A DNA stretch of 64,000 bases from Rhynochetos jubatus (taxonomy: Eukaryota; Chordata; Aves; Eurypygiformes; Rhynochetidae). The first letter of the stretch is position 1; each line of letters opens with the position of its first letter. Made by a program: the position numbers and the translations under genes. Below the pieces are notes generated by a model. It was not told the origin of the DNA. It did not search any database and was given only the letters and a program-made list of their open reading frames with translations. This document shows, in pieces, positions 23,566 to 34,700 of the stretch. The stretch spans positions 1,984,001-2,048,000 of the forward strand of contig CM050666.1 of the NCBI GenBank assembly GCA_027574665.1, read 5' to 3'.

Positions 23566-26500
23566 GAGAGATAATATGGTGCACAGCAGATGGGCACATT
23601 CATTTGTGAACGCTAAGGATTTTTATCTCTCACTGTACAAGTCAAGGTTTTCCTTCAACTGAGCTTTGTAAAATTTCTTATACAAGCCAAGGCATAATAC
23701 CGTTTACAGACCTGGATCCTTGAAAGCAAAGTGGTTTGGGTTTTTTTCCCTCCCTCCTGTAGCAAACCATTCAGACAATTAAAAGCAGAGATGACCCAGC
23801 TTGCACTTGATATATGCTTGCTATTCTCAGCCATGGCTTTGCTTGCTGGATTCGTGGAGGAGTGTGTGTGTGAGACTTGTGCAATTAGGTCCCTCGGAGG
23901 GGACTTAAAACCCCATTGCTACACATGAAAGTGGTATCTCTGCCTGGTTTCTTAGCTGTTTCCCTTGCCAGCAGGGATCCCCCACTGCAAGCCAAAGGAG
24001 TTTTTGGCAAGAACTTTAAATTTGGAAAGGCCAATGTGGTTAGCATGGGATGACCTCATTCCTAACTGTGGATGCTGTGAAAGAATTTCTGTTTAATAGC
24101 AAGGAGAGGGTGGACTCTTCAGCATGGTCCAGCTCCGTGGTCCACAGGACCTTGATCTTCAAGATCTTTACTTTTGCTTGCGTGATGTGGGGTCTCTGGA
24201 GGAGCAGGGCATCTCAATCTCATGAGGGGGAGGATGTCTGTGGAGCATATATCAGGAGCCCTTCCTAGTCCCTGTCCCAGTGGTGCTGTGCCTTGGCAGC
24301 TTTGCCATTGTGGAAGAACCACCCTCCAGTGTTGTTCAAGGGACCTCCTGGAAGTTGGTGGAAGTTCAGTGGTCTCAGTTAAGCCAGGCTGGACATCTAT
24401 ATGCCTTTATGGCTCCATTAATATCATAGCTAGCTTGGAGGCAGTTTTAGGAGATGTTGCTGCAGGCCATGACTGGAGGTGTTGTAACTGCAGCAGGCGG
24501 CTTGCTGGGCATCATTGGTGGTGGGGAAGTCTGAAGTCCTCTGGCTGATACAGCTGAGATGGCTGAGCAGGTCTTTCTTGTCAGTCTTTCTAAAGAGTGG
24601 TGGATCATTGCAAGTGGTCTCTTGGCTTGTTCAGAGTGTTCAGACCCCTGTGTCTGGGATGGCCTTCAGGATGAGACCTTGACTGGCTTTTCATATTTCT
24701 CCTTGAATCTCTCTGGGCTTTGAACTCACAGGACTTGCCTTCATGGGAAAACTATGCTAACCTGAGGGCCAAGCCAAGCCCCAGCCTGGCCTGGAGGGAC
24801 ACCAGTGGAGAGTGCCGCATGGGCACAGACCCCTATTACAGCTAAGGTGGTCCATGGACTAAGAGCTGCAGAAAGGACTGTGCCTGCTGTGAACAGGTCC
24901 ATCTTGATACACTGTATTTTGGTTTAGTTCCATAAGCTGAACTGCCTCAATGCTCTCAGAAAGGAGCTTTATTAGGAACAGCATCCTCAAATGACCCATC
25001 TGTCAGCCTTGCAGTTGGGGCAGTGCATGCTGAGCCCCTCTGAGGGTTGTGATTTGTCAGGAGGGACTGTATTCCTGCTCATACCTCTGTCCCACGCCTT
25101 GCAATGCAGCCTGTGGTGGGCCAGGCTGGGCCAATGCTACCAGTGCAGTCCACCTGCTAAGCCAGGGCTAACTCTGTGCTCTTGAGACCTTTCAGTGGGA
25201 AAATCCAGACTTTGTGAAGCAGTGTCTATGGGAGAGTCCTGCACAGAGGGTCATGAGAAGGACACTCTGAAGATTGTGGTTCAGGTCCTCTGCTCAACCT
25301 GGTCTCCACCGGACAATGTGCAGATCTTCCTAGAGCCTTCTCATCCAATTTTTGTCTCCTTCTCTCCTGCATGGATAGCAGTTCATATGGGTATGGCTCT
25401 CTGTGATGTGGTTTGCTTCTTGCACACTGCGAATTCATGCTGATGAAGGCAGTTTTAAGGCATGTGCTATGTGCTGTGGTCAGAAGTTGAAAGGTCCGAG
25501 ATGGTCTGTAACTCAATGAAGGTCTGTTCCACTAAATCCCATGTCTCTTTCTCCTGCTCATTTTGTGACCTCCCTCAGGCTTGAGCAAAGACAGAGCTAA
25601 ATCTTTTTTCTGGAGCTAATTCTGTCCATCTTCTGCACAAAGCCTGTGCCTATGCAGCTAGTCTGTAGCCTGAATCTGCTGAACTCAGTAGCAAGGGGAA
25701 GGAGGCTTTGGGGTATATGTGAGGGTTGGGGGGTACAGGAGTACTACATATAAGAGCCTGCCCCTGCAGGTACTAGCACCCAGGGCTCTGGTGTGAAAGG
25801 GTGTGGGATGTACGGGTGCAACTGGGAAGAAGGGGAATTTGGAGAGGCACCTGGGGGACAAAGCTGAGCGCTTGGCCCCATCTACCCAGGGGTGAGTCCC
25901 AGGAAACATCCCAGTGAAGGAGGGTGTCAGCAGAGCCTGATTTGTCCCCTGTGCCAGTCTGGTGTTCAGATCCAGACCCCAGAGGAGGAGTTGGCTTGCA
26001 AGGGCCATGGAAGCTCCGTGTGGCCACTGCTTTGAGAGGTGGAGGAAAGGAAAGGCAGCTTTCCCCCAGGCACAGGTGCTCCAGTGAAGGTCTGGAGAGG
26101 TTCCTTGCTGACATCATCCTGGGGATCTGGAAGGTGTTTTCCTCTTTTCTCTCATGTGCAAATGCGAACTTCAGCTGAGCAGATGCCAGCTCTGTGCCAG
26201 AGGAGTTTAGAGTTCCACTGTTTTAAAATATTTATTAATGTGAAGATGTAGTTAGCACTTAAGCTGAGGCAATACAGTAGAAGTCTTTTTGTTGGAATGG
26301 AAGTTAGTGATGCTGAAAAGCCATTAAGCTGTAAATATAAACTATATTAAGTGCTCAGTAGCAACCTTAAATATCCCTTTGTTGGTTGCTTTGCTTCTGC
26401 GAGGCTGAGTGTCTGTTGAGGGGATTACTCACTGCTATCGCTCCACTGCATACCCAGCTCTGCCTGATAGCTTTAAGAGGGATGTGAATGGCTTTGCAGG

Positions 26501-28138
26501 CGAGATTTCCTAGGCGACACTGCTCAGTGCTAGCCTTTCAGCGGCTGGTTATTACACAGCATACGTTGGCAGGGGCTGAGTGGGGCGAGGCTGAGCTGGG
26601 ATCCCCGGGGTCGCCTGCGAGGGCTGGGCTCACAAACCACAGCCTAGTGCCCCATTTCTCTCTCTCTCCCCTTGGTTGCTGGAATGTGGTAGAAGCTGCT
26701 TGCTTGCCCTCAGGTCTGGCAGATCCTGAGCTGTATTCCCACTGTCCCCTGCAGGTACCTGCACCAGGACAGAGTGAGTCCAACACAGAAGGGAGGCTCT
26801 GAGGTGCCGCACTGCTTGGATGAGTGCTGCCTGTGGACATGACTCACAGGCTTCCGCACTCAGTCCCCACTGAGAAGCTTCTTCCCATCCAAATGAGCTC
26901 TTTGCCTAGTACAGGATCAGCCCTGATCCACTCGTCCTTGCAGATCAGTCACAAGAGACGGGCTTTTCTCAGAAAGTGCTGCCAGAGCTCAAAGAGAGTG
27001 TCAGAGTCTCTTGTGATCACACTGCCTCAGAGCCTTCCCTTCTCTCCATACCTCCATGCAGGCTGCTCACAGGGAGAGTGAGGAGGGGAGGTATGGGGTG
27101 GTGCTGGTCATCCTCCTTGGTCTGTGTGTCATGCCTGTGCTCCCTGCGCAGTACAGGGCAGAGCAGAGCAGCGGAAGCCTTTGTGGTGTTGTGCCAAGAG
27201 CACTCCTGCTTGCCAGGTGCCCTGCTGCATTGCCAGCCTGGCTCTGCTGCCAGGAATTTAACAAACCTTGTCATTTCTGCCTGAGCAAGGGCTCAGCTCT
27301 TCCTTGGACCTGTGTCTCTTGACATGCTGAATCCCAGTAGCTGTTTTTTTGTGGATTATCCCAATCAAATGGGCTGTCTGGGCAGCCAGCTCTGCACCCT
27401 CCGCAGACCTCTCACAGACCCTCTGGCAGCAGGGCATTGTTCAAAGCAAAGGAAGGCAGCCTGGCTGTGCAGAACCTGCCTGCATCCACTGTTTGACAAT
27501 GTCCTTCTGTGCTACCAGCCCAACAGTGGCACTTGATTTAGTAAACTCCCTTCACCCAGGACAGCTCGTATTTCAATCTTTAAAACCAATCTGGACAAAG
27601 ATTGGAAAAATAAGAAACCCTTGGTCTGACTGCTGATAGCATGAAGCTATTTGGATTTCTTAGACAATTAAATTTTACTTAATAGAGTAACTAGATTGTA
27701 CAAATTTAAAGAGCACCTGGAATATGCAGGCATATTCTGAAATTTCTAATCTCATATGTCAGTCCTAGACCATTAATTTGTCACGTTTCTTGCCTCTAAT
27801 TAATTTCTCTCTACACTGCTTCAGAGTTGGGATAGCGCTGGTAAATGCAGCTCTTCCATATTTGTCTCTAGCTCCTGTTCTGTCTGGTGCTTTTCCCCTA
27901 TGCCATGGGCATGAGCACCTTCTTTTCAGATCCTGTGCTCAGTATCATGGGTTTTTTGAGAGGAATCGAGCATAGCTTCTCATCCTATCTTGTCACTTTG
28001 CCTCTGCCTTGCTGGGAAGCAGTTCTGCAGGAGAGCTGGGACAGATGCTTGGGGATGGGAGCACCATCAGCAGAGACAGCACAGAACTTCCTGGGGAGAG
28101 GCAGTTCAGCCTCATGACACCATCACTTGTAGAGCTGG

Positions 28139-28161
28139 TGGGCTGGGCTGGGCTGGGCTGG
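28139..28161 (+). repeat. (GGGCT)n short tandem repeat
   Basis: Four to five GGGCT units. A matching (CCCAG)n run, which is its reverse complement, lies at 28540-28560 about 380 bp away, so the pair forms a low-complexity inverted repeat. Confidence 0.75.
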
Positions 28162-29969
28162 GTGGGCAGTAGGAAGGACAAGCAGGTGAAGGTGGGTAGG
28201 TCACTGAAGAACCCACATCACAGAAAAACCTCTGGCAAAACCTATTTGCTCCCATCCTGCCATCTCAGCTGCCCTGCTGCTGGGTGGCTGAACGTCCTCG
28301 CTGTTTGTACAACCATGTCTCCGGGCTGCACACACCCCCCCCATGCTCTTCTGAGCTCCCTTGAACACTCTGCCCACCTCTGGGTATCCTAAGTAGTGGT
28401 GGTTGCTTCCCCTGGCTATTGCAAATGCACAGCTGGGCCATGCTCCATGCATGGCCTGCTTCCTCCTGTTTGCACTGATCGCTGGGTAGCAGCTGCGGAG
28501 CTGGGATGCTTCAGAGCCCCATCATCCCCAGCCTCCTGCCCAGCCAGCCCAGCCCAGCCCTGACTTCTTTATTCCTCCCTGCCCCAGCAAGCTCTTGCCT
28601 GCTAGCCCTAGCTGCTGACTTGCCACCAGGACATGCTGGAACATGTAATCCTCTTTCCAGTTGGGCGGCTAATTCTGGTGTGCTGGCCCCTTCCCTGCTA
28701 CTTCATCTCTGGGCTTAGCCCTAAGCTTCTTTCCCAGGTCCGGTGGACAGCAGTGATATTTCTGCTTGCTCTTCCTGAGTAGGATGCTCTATCTCAGTGC
28801 AGAGGTCTATGAGAGTGAGCTGACTTCAGGAACCAGAACTGCTGGTTATTTAAACCCTGAGGTGCAGATTCGGGCCCTTGAGCCTGGGAAGAATCGGGGA
28901 GAACACCTGGATGTTTTCAGCTCTCCCCAGTGTGGTGGTAGTGGCAGTGGCTATCTTACCTTCATGGGGACCCTTCCTGTCCTGAGTTACAACTTCCTTG
29001 TTGGCAAGCAGTTGTGAACAGCCCAGCTGTATGAATTCTGCTGCGCTGAAAGCAGAACAGGCTGTGTGTCTAGTGTGGAGACTGCTCTGGCAGGCTGATA
29101 CCCTTGGGTCAGCTTCCATTTTTAGTGCTGTTGCAGCTTTCCTTTAGGGTCAGGGAGTTAAAGGGGAGATTTTTCCCTTTACCCATCATGACAGCGTCCC
29201 CTCCAGCTCTCCAAATGGACCCTTGCGAGCTTCCTCGGGGTTGCAGATGCCCAGATCTGTTGGAAACAGTGGCTGCTGTAGTTTTGTGCATTGCTTGCAG
29301 TAGACTTTATTCTAGCACAGCAAAGGGCTGAAGTCGTGGTTATAACGTTGGAGACTGTTTGTCAGAAGATGGTAAAACAAATGTGAATTACAGGTAGTAT
29401 TTATTGCTAAAGCACATGTTTCTCCGGTGCCTTTGACAGCTGGACAATTTGGCAATCTCACCTCTTTGTCACCAAGCTATGGCAGCTGCCCTGGGAGGTC
29501 TTGCCATCGTAGCAGTGTGGTATAGCTCCTGCCAGCCACCGGGGCGGCCTCCATACCCCTTTCCCTGGATTAATCCAGATATTTTCAATAGGGTTTGTGT
29601 CTGTAGGAGCATTGGACACGATGGCAGCCTGACTAAGACTCTGGCTGCTTGTAAAATGTTGATGGTGTTTAAATGAGAAGCCTCTGTCAATGACTAACCC
29701 TGCTCAGCTTTATCTAAAATAGGTCACAGTTTGAAATGATCATGAAATGTTCCTGCTAGGCTTTTCTGGGAAAAGCCTCGTGGGGTAGCTCTGAATTAAG
29801 GGATCTTCAAAATGCCTTGTCTCTGTTATACTGCTTTGCTGGGGAAGGAGAAAGGCAGCAGCCTGGAAGTTTGGCTGCAGCCCCATCATCAAGGTGCTTC
29901 TGGAGGTTCTGGGTGTACGGAAAATCATGTTACCAGGAGTCAGTGTTCACAAAGGAGACAGAGGAGTCC

Positions 29970-30635
29970 TGTAAAAAAAAAATAATAAAACTTTATTCGA
30001 ATAAAGGGAGAGTCCACAGGACATGTTCCTCTGGGGATCTCTCGATCTACAGGGGCATGCAGCCCCCTTTTATCCTACATTCCTGACCGCAAGAGACCCT
30101 CCTCATTTCCCCATTGGCTGAGGTACTCTGAGTGTACAGACTTCCCGATCCGCCTAAGATATTCAAGACAAGTTCATTTGACACATTCAACATATTCCTG
30201 TAATTTAGATATTCCAGATATTCAGGTGGTTTAACATATTTAAGGGATCATGTCATTTACATATTTCAGATATTCAGGTGGTTTACCATATTCAAGGGAT
30301 CATGTAGTTTCGATAGTCTCTTATCTTAAGTCTGAGTTCACAGAGGCTTCTTTTGTTCCTTGTCTTGAGCCTGGGTGTGCACAGACTTCTTTTGTAAAGA
30401 CACAAAACTGGTGTTCCTGTCATGGGGAAACAAGGACATATGGAGGTCCAAGAGGCCATGCCACCCTCCACGATGCATTCAGAGGCCTCTGTGGGCTCAG
30501 GGTCTTTCCAGGCCTCTGCAATGCAGCTTCTTTTGGCCCCAACTGAAACTGCCTCCACCTCTGGAAGCTCCTTCGAAATCCAGCTAGAGGGAAGAGCGGA
30601 AAAAATATTGACCTGTTTTTGTTTGCCTGTGCCCA
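29970..30635 (-). repeat. Solo LTR, class II (ERVK-like)
   Basis: This is about 666 bp with TG...CA ends. The minus strand begins TGGGCACAGGCAAAC and ends TTTTTTTTTTACA. The flanking hexamers are gagtcc (29964-29969) and cagtcc (30636-30641), five of six identical, which fits a 6-bp target duplication of the class II/ERVK type. In the minus direction there is a TATA-like ggataaaag at about 30067-30076, then an AATAAA poly(A) signal at 29992-29997 some 20 nt from the 3' end, giving a short R-U5. U3 contains a 52-bp tandem duplication. No internal region is attached, so it is a solo LTR. The class is inferred from structure, not from a database hit. Confidence 0.65.
30199..30302 (-). repeat. 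52-bp tandem duplication in U3 of the solo LTR
   Basis: Two adjacent 52-bp units, 30199-30250 and 30251-30302, share cagatattcaggtggttta and aagggatcatgt with few differences. Tandem direct repeats in U3 are typical enhancer duplications of retroviral LTRs, so this fits a promoter-region role when the LTR was active. Confidence 0.8.
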
Positions 30636-31617
30636 CAGTCCAGGCTCTTGGCTGCTTTAAACTCCTGGCCTAGATTAGGAGAAGATAGATTATTTTCACA
30701 TGGAATTGTCTAGGAATAAAGACAGGTCTGCGATGTTAATTTGCTCTTGTTGCTGAAAGAACCGAGGAGTTTTGGTGCCTGCTTGCTCTGTGGGCAAGGC
30801 AGGTAGGTTTGTGTAGTTTTCAAAACAATGTTGGAAGGATATACTTTCCAGAGCAAAATGAGCAAGAATGGAAGAAAAGATGTGAATATTATCTCTGTAG
30901 AGCTTTAAAAGTCTGAGCACCTCTGAGATGCTTTAGAAATTCGGAGTTTTGACCCTGCTCACTTTGTTTATAAAAATAAAAAATAAATAAAATGCCCCTG
31001 CCCCCCCATCTGTGGCATTCTTTGTGAGGACTTCTGAGAGACTCTGAAATGTGCTGGCTGCTGAATAAATTATAAATACACTTCCTCTAGCAGAGCGCTT
31101 GTTTCAGGCTGCATATCCAGTTGAAAATTAAATACGCTTCGGTGTAATTTCAAGTGGAGCTGTTTGCTTCATTTTAAAGATTGTATATTCAAATTATTTA
31201 TCTTTTTCTCAGGATGCTCAGGAGGGGGCTATCTCTGGCTGAGAGCCTTGATGTGGAACAGGCTGGAGGGAGATGCAGGTGTGAGATGGTGTGTGCTGCT
31301 CCTGCTTCACTCTGGTTGCACCGCCGAGTGCTGAGCAGGGACCTCCTGCCTCGGGCTGCCCATCTTTGGAGAGGGCTCAGAAGGCAAATGTTTAAATCAT
31401 GATGCTTTTTAAAGTAAGGAGAGCCCAGGTCCCATGCTTGAGCAGAGATGGGCCACACAGGTGCTAGTGGGTCTCCTCGGAGCAGGGATTTTTGCTATAG
31501 GGAACCAGACTTGTTAAACAACTCTTCTTGGCTGCTGTGCTTTGAGAGGAGCCTGGAAATGGCTCAGCAAAGAATTGGGCAGGCCTTGCCAGAGTGGTCC
31601 ACAAAGAACCTCACTGG

Positions 31618-31663
31618 AGGGACGTTTTGCAGCCGAGCACTATCTCAGTGGCAAAACGTCCCT
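31618..31663. repeat. Perfect 13-bp inverted repeat with 20-nt loop
   Basis: The arm agggacgttttgc (31618-31630) and its exact reverse complement gcaaaacgtccct (31651-31663) are separated by 20 nt, and the loop ends (cactg/cagtg nearby) are partly complementary. It could form a hairpin. No terminator or small-RNA context is evident. Confidence 0.8.
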
Positions 31664-31700
31664 GGGATGCGAGACTCGGAAATAAGGGTGACGCTGTCCC

Positions 31701-31760
31701 TGTGCCTGCTCAGGGTCCCTTGTACTTGCTCAGGGTCCCTTGTGCTTGCTCAGGGTCCCA
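31701..31760 (+). repeat. 20-bp tandem repeat, three units
   Basis: Three consecutive units of tgtgcttgctcagggtccct (31701-31720, 31721-31740, 31741-31760), each differing by one or two bases. This is a small minisatellite 38 bp after the 31618-31663 inverted repeat. Confidence 0.9.
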
Positions 31761-34700
31761 GGCTGCTCAAAGCTGTATGGGGAGATAATGCTTCAGCTCT
31801 ATGAGTTTGCTGAGCATCAAGCAGTGATGCTGTGCACCGGCAGAGCTGCAGCACCAGCAGCTCTGAGCTGCATAGTAGGCCTTCTGGGAGCTCAGAAGTG
31901 TGAAATGCATAGGGAAAAGTGGGTCCAGGGCTGCTCTAACTGCTCTAATTCTCCACAGGTGACAGGAGAGGCAATAACCGAACATTTATACATTAAGTTA
32001 TGTAAGGATATAATAGCACTTGATGTTGTAGAGCAAGCCAAACTGCACTTCAACACCCCTTCTGCTGGCTTTCTGCCTGCAAATTGGACACATGATATTG
32101 GTTCCAGCCTGTGTCTGTCCCCAGCATGAGTTATCAGCTTGATTTCAGAAAAGGCTTTAAGCATATTTGATACATGAAGGGGAACAGAATCCCCCTGTAT
32201 CTTCTCCATGAGCAGAGTCCAGTCAGAAATATTACAGATTGATCAGTATTTTATCTAGGAAGGAGGATAGCTCTTTAACATCATTAAATGGTGACCTTTA
32301 AAACTCATATTCTCCTGCCAGCCAGATCGGGCAATGGTTGGAGCAGAGACAGATGGCAGCAGTGGGGAATAAAATCAATTGTTTGCTGAGATCAATGTGC
32401 GTGTGTTTTCAGTGGTGTGGAGGTCCCTGGGCCACTGTTCACTATCTCTTTCTGCACATTTCTTTTTTACAGCAGAATAAATTCTGTTTGGTGCCCAAGA
32501 TGAATTTTCAGAGTCATATGTCATGTTTTACAAGGGGCTGACAGCACAAATTGGGGGAGAATAATGGTCCCCAGCCCTAACTCACCTCAATGACTTTATT
32601 AGATTTCTCATCCAGAAGCAGATAAGCAGGCTGGGTTCTTGAGGGTGTTTTCTGTTGGGAAGCTGATCTACTTAGTTTCAACTTTACATTTTGGTATTTG
32701 TTAATGCTTTGCCCAGATTAGGCTGTGAGACATGCTGGGTGGTGGCACCAGTGCCAGGGACAAGGCTGCTCGTAGAGGAGCACGCAATGGCTTTGCACGA
32801 AACTGCTCCAGTTGTAGATCTGAGTTCTGTCCTCTTCACCTCTCGTGCCACCTGCCCATAGCTTGGGAAAGAGAAGGTATCAGTCCCACACAGGTCTGGG
32901 TCTCCTTGCCTTGAACCCTCTGTTTTTATGGCATCCTACAGCAATGTGGCGATGGGAATCTGCTCTGTCATGCCCTGCACGTGGTCTTGTGTGTTTTAAA
33001 CTCATGCATGTACATTGCTGGTGCTGTGAAAACAAGACCTTCTCAAGGGAGAAAGATGGATCATGGCTGGCAAATGTTGTCCCGTGTGCCCATGGCAATG
33101 TCTTCATGCTCTTGGCTGTCATCTTCCAACTCCTGCATCCTCCAAGGCTACAAGATCATGTCAGGTCCAGGTGCCATGCATGGCAGTGCATTCCTGCCAG
33201 ACACAGGCCAGCCATGTGCCACAGTCACCCCCTAGTCCTGCAGGTATTTGTCACCTGTGCATTTGCAGATGGACTGGGACTCAAGCTCTCTGCAGATGTC
33301 TGGGTTGTGCTCTTGCCCAAGTCGGCTTTGAGCAGCCTGGGAGCCCTCATGAGTGGAAACCTCTATCTCTACTAGGCTAGCAACTTCAGACCCATTGCAG
33401 CACAGTCACCCAGACCATGTGTCTGCACACCTCTGCTCCCTCTCCAGCCTGGCAGGTCCAACCTCCCAGGGTGGGCAAATCAAGCTTATACGCTTTTGCT
33501 TGGAGGGCTGTTTGCTGTGTTCCCACAGCCTTGGGCTCATGTAGGCTAAGGTGGGCTCTGTAAAGCGGGTCCAGCTCTCACGCTGCTGCCCACAGCTTGA
33601 CTCAGTGCCTGGAGGGCAGGAGAGATGTCCCAGCCTCAGGGGAAGCAAAGAGCAAAGTGAAGAGGAAGCAGGTCAAAGTCTCATGCAGAAGGGATGTAAG
33701 TCGTCGGTAAGGGGTTTCTTGCTGCCCCAGGGCAGTGGGTGATCCGGATTCTGTTCCAGTGGGGCTGCACTGAGCAGCGTTACTCCTGCAGACAGCCTGC
33801 AGCTGGATCCAGGAAGGTCAATCCAGTTCGGTGTCCCTGTTTCCATTTGTGTTGCCTGCAACCCTGGTGCTCCCAGCACAGCCTAGGGCATCCATGCTGG
33901 AAGTGGAATGCAGTGTGGGGTGTACGGGGAGAGGAGAGGATGAGACAGTGCAGAGTGAGCTCTGGCAGTCTTGGTGGAGTGAGGGCCAGCTCTGGGGCTG
34001 GATCCTGATCATGGACACATGGCATAAGGCCACTATGACCCACTTATGTCTGGTGGAGGCGGGAAAGAAAAGGCTCTGTACTAGCCCAGAGCTGTCTCTG
34101 CTTCTGCCAAGATACAGTGCAGAGTCATTACAGGGTAACATGCTTTCAAAAATGGGCAAGGAAGTGCTGCATCTTTTTTATAGCCCTTTTCTACCTCTAA
34201 GAGGCGATTCTGAGGATTTGGTGCTCGTTCCCATGCATTCAGTGCAGCGACAGTTTGTAATTTGACAGTGAGACTGTTGCTTATCCAAACCAGAGGCATG
34301 GGGACAGTGGCAGAGGGGCAGTGCATTGTAAGGAGGGGTGTCAGATCTTACGGACAGCTTTGGTCTCCCCTCCCCTCTGAGTTCAGAAATCAGGGCTTAT
34401 CTCAAGCCCTGAGCAAATACAGCAGTTGGCATGGCAGCTCTGTGTCCCTGAGCTGGGGTGCATTTGCTCCCTGTCCCAGGGCTAAGGTCCACCAAGGAAG
34501 TGAGGACAGAGTACCTGTGTCTTCACTGAGGATCTGCCTGACTTTGGGATGTCTTTGCAAAGCTCAGACAGCCCTTAAAGGAGAAGGTTACCCTAATTTA
34601 TAGTCCCTGGATTTATGGGAGGTATATATCAAGGGAGAGTGTAATAGCTTTCATGTGGCCCATCAGCAGAGAGGGACTGTCCTGAAGACATGGGAACACG

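Larger units (their letters stand above)
22571..29969. other. Non-coding stretch with an AT-rich/CpG mosaic
   Basis: No gene is recognised in about 7.4 kb. Notable parts are a 42-nt pyrimidine tract at 23524-23565, AT-rich blocks at 23180-23720, 26215-26395 and 27560-27800, and a locally CpG-rich patch at 26395-26640. A (GGGCT)n run at 28139-28161 has its complement (CCCAG)n at 28540-28560. Open frames of 60-127 codons lack any domain signature. Confidence 0.5.
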
